NCBI GenBank assembly: GCA_964462985.1
Contig: CAYXAA010000003.1
Coordinates: 150,326-214,325 of the forward strand
Length of the DNA stretch: 64,000 nt
Direction of reading: 5' to 3'
Source: CAYXAA01 sp964462985
Lineage (GTDB): Bacteria > Pseudomonadota > Alphaproteobacteria > Rhizobiales > Stappiaceae
Under the pieces are notes generated by a model. That model ran no database searches. It saw nothing but the letters and a program-made list of their open reading frames with translations, and was not told the origin of the DNA. The stretch's first letter is position 1. Each line of letters begins with the position of its first letter. Shown in pieces: positions 60,094-64,000 of the stretch. The position numbers and the translations under genes were made by a program.

Positions 60094-61473
60094 ATGACAC
60101 TCGAGCAACACAGCCAAGGTGCGCCGCCCACCCTTCAAGCGATGCGCGATCCCCTGGTGGTGATCGTGGGCGCAGGCTTCGGCGGACTGGAGACTGCAAA
60201 GCGGCTTGGTAAGGCCGGCGTCAGGGTTCTGCTGATTGACCGTCAAAATCATCACCTGTTCCAGCCCCTGCTCTATCAGGTGGCGACTGCAGCGCTGTCG
60301 CCTGCAGACATCGCCGAGCCCATCCGCAAGGTACTGCGGCCCTACGAGTCGGTCAGCGTTCTCTACGGCGAGGTCAACGAAATTGACACCAGCACAAAGA
60401 CGCTGCAGCTGCGCGACGGCGGATCGGTTGCATACGATGTGCTTGTGATCGCAACCGGCGCAGGTACGGGTTACTTCGGTCACGATACGTGGCGGCGCCA
60501 TGCGCCGGGTCTCAAATCAATCGCCGATGCCCGTGACATCCGGACGCGGCTGCTGCTCGCCTTCGAATTGGCGGAGCGGGCGGAAGACGCGGCGGAGCGC
60601 GAACGACTGATGCAGTTTGTTGTCGTCGGCGGCGGCCCGACCGGAGTGGAGATGGCGGGGTCGATCGCGGAACTCAGCCGCTATACGCTGGCGCGCGACT
60701 TCCGCCGGATCAGATCCGAAAACGCGAAGATCACGCTGTTGGAGGCGGGGCCGCGACTCCTCGCCGGATTTTCGGAGAGTCTCTCCGCCCACGCAGCGCG
60801 CCGGCTCGAGAAGCTGGGGGTCACGCTGTGCCTGAACACGCCCGTCACAGCCATCGACCGGTTCGGCGTGACGACCGAATCCGGGCGGCTGCCGGCGCAA
60901 CTGGTGATCTGGGCGGCAGGCGTGACGGCTTCCGGGCTCGGGCGCCAGGTCGGGTCGAAACATGACAAGGCGGGGCGCATCCTTGTCGAGCCCACACTCG
61001 CCGTCCCGGGCCCGGAGGATGTCTTTGCGATCGGCGACATCGCGCGGCTCGAGGTCGATGGCAAGCCACTGCCCGGACTTGCGCAGGTGGCGAAGCAACA
61101 GGGCCGCCACCTTGGCGACGGTCTCGCCGCCCGGATCCGAAAGGATACCCCTCTGCAACCGTTTGCCTATCGCAGCCGAGGCAACACGGCGATCGTCGGC
61201 CGTCATTCCGCCGTGTTCGAGGTCGGGCGCGCCAAGCTCAAAGGATGGCTGGCCTGGGTGCTCTGGGCGGTCGTGCACGTCTACCTGCTCGTCGGCTTCC
61301 AGCATCGACTGACCGTCTCAGTGCAGTGGCTCTGGCGCTATCTGACCTACGAGCGCGGTGCTCGACTGATCGCGGAGGACGCAGCAACCGATAGCGCCGC
61401 CGAGGCCCGTTCCGGCCACGACCAACCAACCGTTGTGCGCGACAAGGCAGGAGCAACTGACCGCGTCGATTAG
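60094..61473 (+). CDS. ndh: type II NADH dehydrogenase (NDH-2)
   Basis: A 459-residue FAD/NAD(P) oxidoreductase with the FAD motif VVIVGAGFGGLETAKRLGKAG near residue 22, HHLFQPLLYQVATAALSP, the NAD motif VVVGGGPTGVEMAGSIAEL, and the FAD C-terminal block DVFAIGDIARLE. A hydrophobic C-terminal segment (about 385-410) anchors it to the membrane. It passes electrons from NADH to quinone without pumping protons. ATG 60094 is preferred to the earlier frame start because the stress promoter lies between them. Confidence 0.88.
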   Translation: MTLEQHSQGAPPTLQAMRDPLVVIVGAGFGGLETAKRLGKAGVRVLLIDRQNHHLFQPLLYQVATAALSPADIAEPIRKVLRPYESVSVLYGEVNEIDTSTKTLQLRDGGSVAYDVLVIATGAGTGYFGHDTWRRHAPGLKSIADARDIRTRLLLAFELAERAEDAAERERLMQFVVVGGGPTGVEMAGSIAELSRYTLARDFRRIRSENAKITLLEAGPRLLAGFSESLSAHAARRLEKLGVTLCLNTPVTAIDRFGVTTESGRLPAQLVIWAAGVTASGLGRQVGSKHDKAGRILVEPTLAVPGPEDVFAIGDIARLEVDGKPLPGLAQVAKQQGRHLGDGLAARIRKDTPLQPFAYRSRGNTAIVGRHSAVFEVGRAKLKGWLAWVLWAVVHVYLLVGFQHRLTVSVQWLWRYLTYERGARLIAEDAATDSAAEARSGHDQPTVVRDKAGATDRVD

Positions 61474-61543
61474 ATTTAAGTGCCGATGAACTCAGCTTTA
61501 TCGGCCGTCCATCCGGACCATCTTTGAGCAACCACCATGGGTC

Positions 61544-61562
61544 ATTCAACCAATTGGTTGAC
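61544..61562. promoter_or_regulatory. ArsR-type operator 1
   Basis: ATTCAACC-AATT-GGTTGAC, a near-perfect inverted repeat centred 40 bp upstream of operator 2. Confidence 0.7.
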
Positions 61563-61583
61563 TTTCTGTCCCCGCACCCTCAT

Positions 61584-61603
61584 ATTCAACCTTATGGTTG
61601 AAT
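61584..61603. promoter_or_regulatory. ArsR-type operator 2, over the start codon
   Basis: ATTCAACC-TTAT-GGTTGAAT, a perfect inverted repeat. The ATG of the ArsR gene (61594) lies in its centre, so bound repressor would cover the start. Confidence 0.72.
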
Positions 61604-61962
61604 TAAATACCTCACAGCTCGATTCCGTGTTCCACGCCCTTGGTGATCCGACTCGCCGGCGGATGCTTCGCGCGCTCGCCGATGGCGAGCGGACAGTGAC
61701 ACAGCTTGCGGAGCCTTTCGCGATCTCGCTTGCCGCCGCCTCGAAGCACATCAAGGCGCTGGAAAGTGCCGGATTGATTCAGCGTGAGGTGCGCGGCCGC
61801 ACGCATCTGTGTCGGCTTGAGCCGAGACCACTCGCCAGCGCCCACGAATGGCTGAGCTTCTACGAGCACTTCTGGACCGAACGCCTGGATGCGCTGGAAC
61901 GGCTCCTGCGCGAGCAAGACGCCGCCGTGATCCCCTCCCCCCAGAAAGGAGACCAGACATGA
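61594..61962 (+). CDS. ArsR family transcriptional regulator
   Basis: A 122-residue winged-helix regulator (DSVFHALGDPTRRRMLRALADGERTV, AASKHIKALESAGLIQREVRGR) without the metal-binding cysteines of ArsR/SmtB. This type usually pairs with an SRPBCC protein, and the next gene, overlapping by ATGA, is one. The start is fixed at 61594 by family length, and the preceding two palindromes are likely its own operators. Confidence 0.87.
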   Translation: MVELNTSQLDSVFHALGDPTRRRMLRALADGERTVTQLAEPFAISLAAASKHIKALESAGLIQREVRGRTHLCRLEPRPLASAHEWLSFYEHFWTERLDALERLLREQDAAVIPSPQKGDQT

Positions 61963-62495
61963 ACACACTTGCAACGCTCAGCGACTATGGCGAGCTGTTC
62001 GGCCCCTCCACACTGAAGATCCAGCGCCGTCTGCCCGGTCCGATCGAGCGCGCCTGGGCCTATGTCACCGAAAGCGACCTGCGGAGGCAGTGGCTGGCGG
62101 CTGGCCAGATGGAGCTGAGGGTCGGAGCTCCCTTCGAGTTCATCTGGCGCAACGACGAACTGACCGACCCGCCTGGCACGCGGCCGGAGGGTTTTGCCGA
62201 AGAGCACCGGATGCAAAGCCGGATCACCGAGCTCGAGCCGCCGCACAAAATTGGCTTTACCTGGGGTACTGACGGCGAAGTGACCATCGAGCTGAAGCCT
62301 GCCGGCGACCAGGTTCTGTTGATCCTCACTCATAACCGCCTGCCGTCCGATCGTGCCATCAAGCTGAAGATCGGTGCCGGCTGGCATATGCACCTCGATA
62401 TTCTGCTCGCCCGCGCAAGGGGCAAGGAACCGGAGCCGTTCTGGGATGGTTGGGTCAGGCTGCGGGACGAATATGAGCGCCGGATGCCGACCTGA
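61959..62495 (+). CDS. SRPBCC (AHSA1-type) domain protein
   Basis: A 178-residue START-like protein with LPGPIERAWAYVTESDLRRQWLAAGQME at the N-terminus and IGFTWGTDGEVTIELKP centrally. AHSA1-type proteins bind hydrophobic ligands; bacterial ones are commonly co-transcribed with this kind of ArsR regulator, with no settled function. AAGGAG lies 7 nt before ATG 61959. Confidence 0.85.
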   Translation: MNTLATLSDYGELFGPSTLKIQRRLPGPIERAWAYVTESDLRRQWLAAGQMELRVGAPFEFIWRNDELTDPPGTRPEGFAEEHRMQSRITELEPPHKIGFTWGTDGEVTIELKPAGDQVLLILTHNRLPSDRAIKLKIGAGWHMHLDILLARARGKEPEPFWDGWVRLRDEYERRMPT

Positions 62496-62539
62496 CGAGC
62501 CGGTCCCCGACACGGGCATCCACGCCTGTGCCGGACATT

Positions 62540-62565
62540 GGAACTTCTCCGCCCCGTCATGGGTT
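62540..62565 (+). promoter_or_regulatory. EcfG-type stress promoter of the second DUF892 gene
   Basis: GGAAC, 17 bases, GGTT, 59 bp before ATG 62624. Confidence 0.7.
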
Positions 62566-62623
62566 AAAGCACGGCTGGACCGTTCGGTGCAGCCTCCCGG
62601 ATCAAGGCAAAGGACTTCAACCC

Positions 62624-63124
62624 ATGGCCAAGGAAAAGACGCTCGACGACCTCTTCCTCGATACCCTGAAGGACATCTATTACGCAGAGCGTAAGATCCT
62701 GAAGGCGCTCCCCAAGATGAAGCGCGCTGCGAAGTCGCCGGCTTTGCAGGCTGCCTTCGAGAAGCACCGCGAGCAGACCGAAGGTCAGGTAGAGCGGCTG
62801 CAGCGTGTGTTCGAAATCATCGGCAAGCCGGCCCGAGGCAAGACCTGCGACGCTATCGAGGGCATTGTCGCCGAGGGCGAGGAGATCATGGATGAGTTCA
62901 AGGGAACGGCTGCCCTTGACGCCGGCCTGATCTCCGCGGCGCAGGCCGTCGAGCACTACGAGATCACCCGCTACGGAACGCTGAAGCGGTGGGCGACGGA
63001 ACTCGGCATGAAGGATGCCGCCAAGCTGCTCGACGAGACCTTGAAGGAAGAATCCCAGACCGACACGGATCTGACCAAGCTGGCCGAGCAAGACGCGAAC
63101 GCCCGCGCCAAGAAGGCCGCCTGA
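62624..63124 (+). CDS. DUF892 (YciF-like) ferritin-fold stress protein, second copy
   Basis: A 166-residue four-helix-bundle protein with DLFLDTLKDIYYAERKILKALPKM and AAQAVEHYEITRYGTLKRWA, clearly paralogous to the gene at 37383. The C-terminus is lysine- and alanine-rich. An EcfG-type promoter lies directly upstream and a GC-rich hairpin downstream, so it is a single-gene unit. Family fold implies a di-iron site; the physiological role of YciF proteins is unknown. Confidence 0.88.
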   Translation: MAKEKTLDDLFLDTLKDIYYAERKILKALPKMKRAAKSPALQAAFEKHREQTEGQVERLQRVFEIIGKPARGKTCDAIEGIVAEGEEIMDEFKGTAALDAGLISAAQAVEHYEITRYGTLKRWATELGMKDAAKLLDETLKEESQTDTDLTKLAEQDANARAKKAA

Positions 63125-63149
63125 GTTATATCCTGCAGAACACGAGGAT

Positions 63150-63185
63150 CGCGGCCCCGCCGGCGGCTACGCCAGCGGGGCCGCG
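63150..63185. terminator. GC-rich hairpin after the second DUF892 gene
   Basis: An 11-bp stem CGCGGCCCCGC/GCGGGGCCGCG with a 14-nt loop, 25 bp after the stop, without a T-run. Confidence 0.55.
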
Positions 63186-63268
63186 ACGCGTGCCAACATC
63201 GCGCGATTGGCCGATCTCTGCCGGTCAACGCCGCCAACTGGGGAATCCCGTCTCCTCTTCGCGTCGGG

Positions 63269-64000
63269 TCACTGCACCGTCTCCCACCCCGGTTTGAGAA
63301 CCACTTTCGTGGTGTCATTCTGACTCTCCGCGAACATCCGGTAGCCTTCGGCCGCCTTCTCGAGCGGCAAACGATGACTGATGAGGAAGGTGGTGTCGAG
63401 CGTGCCGTCCTGAATGAGATCGAGAAGCGGCTTCAGGTAACGCTGTACGTGGGTCTGACCGGTGCGGATTGTCAGGCCCTTCTGCATCACCGCACCGATG
63501 GGAAACTTGTCGACAAAGCCACCGTAGACACCGGGCACCGACACTCGTCCACCCTTTCGACAGGCGTGTATCGCCTGACGAAGCACATGGGGGCGGTCAG
63601 TCTCGAGCATCACCGCCTGCTTGGCCCGATCATAGACGTTGTCGATGGAGAACCCGTGGCTTTCCATGCCGACTGCATCAATTACGGCATCCGGACCGAT
63701 GCCGCCGGTCATCTCGACCAGGGCCTCGAAGATGTCGACATCCTCGTAATTCAATACCTCTGCGCCGAGACCCTTCGCCAGTTCCAGCCGGTGCGGATAG
63801 TGATCGATCGCGATCACGCGCGCCGCGCCCATCACCAGCGCGCTCTGTATCGAGAATAGCCCCACAGGCCCGCAACCCCACACGGCGACGGTGTCGCCTG
63901 GCTCGATATCGCAGTTTTCCGCGGCCATCCAACCGGTCGGAAGAATGTCGGAGAGAAACAGGACCTGGTCGTCCTCCAGTCCATCCGGAACAGCAATAGG
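63269..64000 (-). CDS. zinc-dependent alcohol/formaldehyde dehydrogenase, N-terminus outside window
   Basis: The frame is open to the window edge, so roughly the first 140-150 residues are missing. The visible part begins VLFLSDILPTGWMAAENC and continues with the Rossmann motif VAVWGCGPVGLFSIQSALVMGA and DAVIDAVGMESHG. This matches the glutathione-independent formaldehyde dehydrogenase-like branch of the MDR superfamily. The zinc ligands of the N-terminal lobe are outside the window. Substrate cannot be stated. Confidence 0.85.
   Translation of the reverse strand, partial: PIAVPDGLEDDQVLFLSDILPTGWMAAENCDIEPGDTVAVWGCGPVGLFSIQSALVMGAARVIAIDHYPHRLELAKGLGAEVLNYEDVDIFEALVEMTGGIGPDAVIDAVGMESHGFSIDNVYDRAKQAVMLETDRPHVLRQAIHACRKGGRVSVPGVYGGFVDKFPIGAVMQKGLTIRTGQTHVQRYLKPLLDLIQDGTLDTTFLISHRLPLEKAAEGYRMFAESQNDTTKVVLKPGWETVQ

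Noticed and set aside
1..64000. tRNA, rRNA, CRISPR arrays, transposases or phage genes
   Set aside because: None recognised by eye; repeats seen are limited to short palindromes. A dedicated tRNA or small-RNA search was not possible.

Overview
The window is GC-rich, densely coded DNA from an alphaproteobacterium, most likely of the Hyphomicrobiales/Rhizobiales type. The reasons are the EcfG/RpoE2-type general stress sigma factor and its GGAAC...GTT promoters, a PAS-HWE histidine kinase, an Ehu/Eut ectoine-use locus and a napEFDABC operon. I saw no rRNA, tRNA, CRISPR array, phage or insertion sequence. The first gene (NnrS) and the last gene (zinc alcohol dehydrogenase) are cut by the window edges.

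Layout. (1) 1-5.8 kb: nnrS end and napEFDABC, periplasmic nitrate reduction. (2) 6.2-10.8 kb: a four-gene plus-strand operon (flippase-like membrane protein, HAD-UbiA fusion, DprE1-like FAD oxidase, DprE2-like SDR). It resembles the mycobacterial/Azorhizobium route to polyprenyl-phospho-D-arabinofuranose. (3) 10.8-19.1 kb, minus strand: membrane-anchored arylsulfotransferase-like protein, GT-C-like membrane protein, secreted DUF4185 protein (a family that includes endo-D-arabinanases), DUF2723 membrane protein and AsmA-like protein, probably envelope glycan genes. (4) 19.4-36 kb: ectoine/hydroxyectoine uptake and catabolism (ehuBCDA, eutBC, asnC, semialdehyde dehydrogenase, class III aminotransferase, two creatinase-like hydrolases, an M20 deacetylase, a GntR regulator). 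The divergent ehuB/doeA region carries two identical TTGTGTACAA palindromes. A TauABC-like ABC transporter follows. (5) 36-63 kb: a general-stress-response island.

In the stress island I found fifteen GGAAC-N16/17-NGTT promoter-like sites plus one weaker one. They precede DUF892 proteins, a Ca2+/Na+ antiporter, UDP-glucose dehydrogenase, a cytochrome c/orphan COX2 pair, a sugar epimerase with three linked glycosyltransferases, PEBP and SodC (one palindromic site serving both strands), an MDR/Gfo-Idh pair, a small charged protein, a UDP-xylose synthase, a degenerate response regulator, a methyltransferase, an HPF/RaiA-like protein and an NDH-2. An EcfG-type sigma factor lies inside the island. 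A CDC48-like AAA ATPase and a FUSC protein also sit there without a recognised site.

Working together: the island looks like a local stress regulon that combines redox proteins, ribosome protection and synthesis of a UDP-xylose-derived, probably O-methylated glycoconjugate. The arabinose-type genes to the left suggest a second envelope glycan. The ectoine locus and nitrate reductase fit a free-living, osmotically variable, intermittently anoxic habitat. Functions are inferred from family motifs and context; no database search was run.
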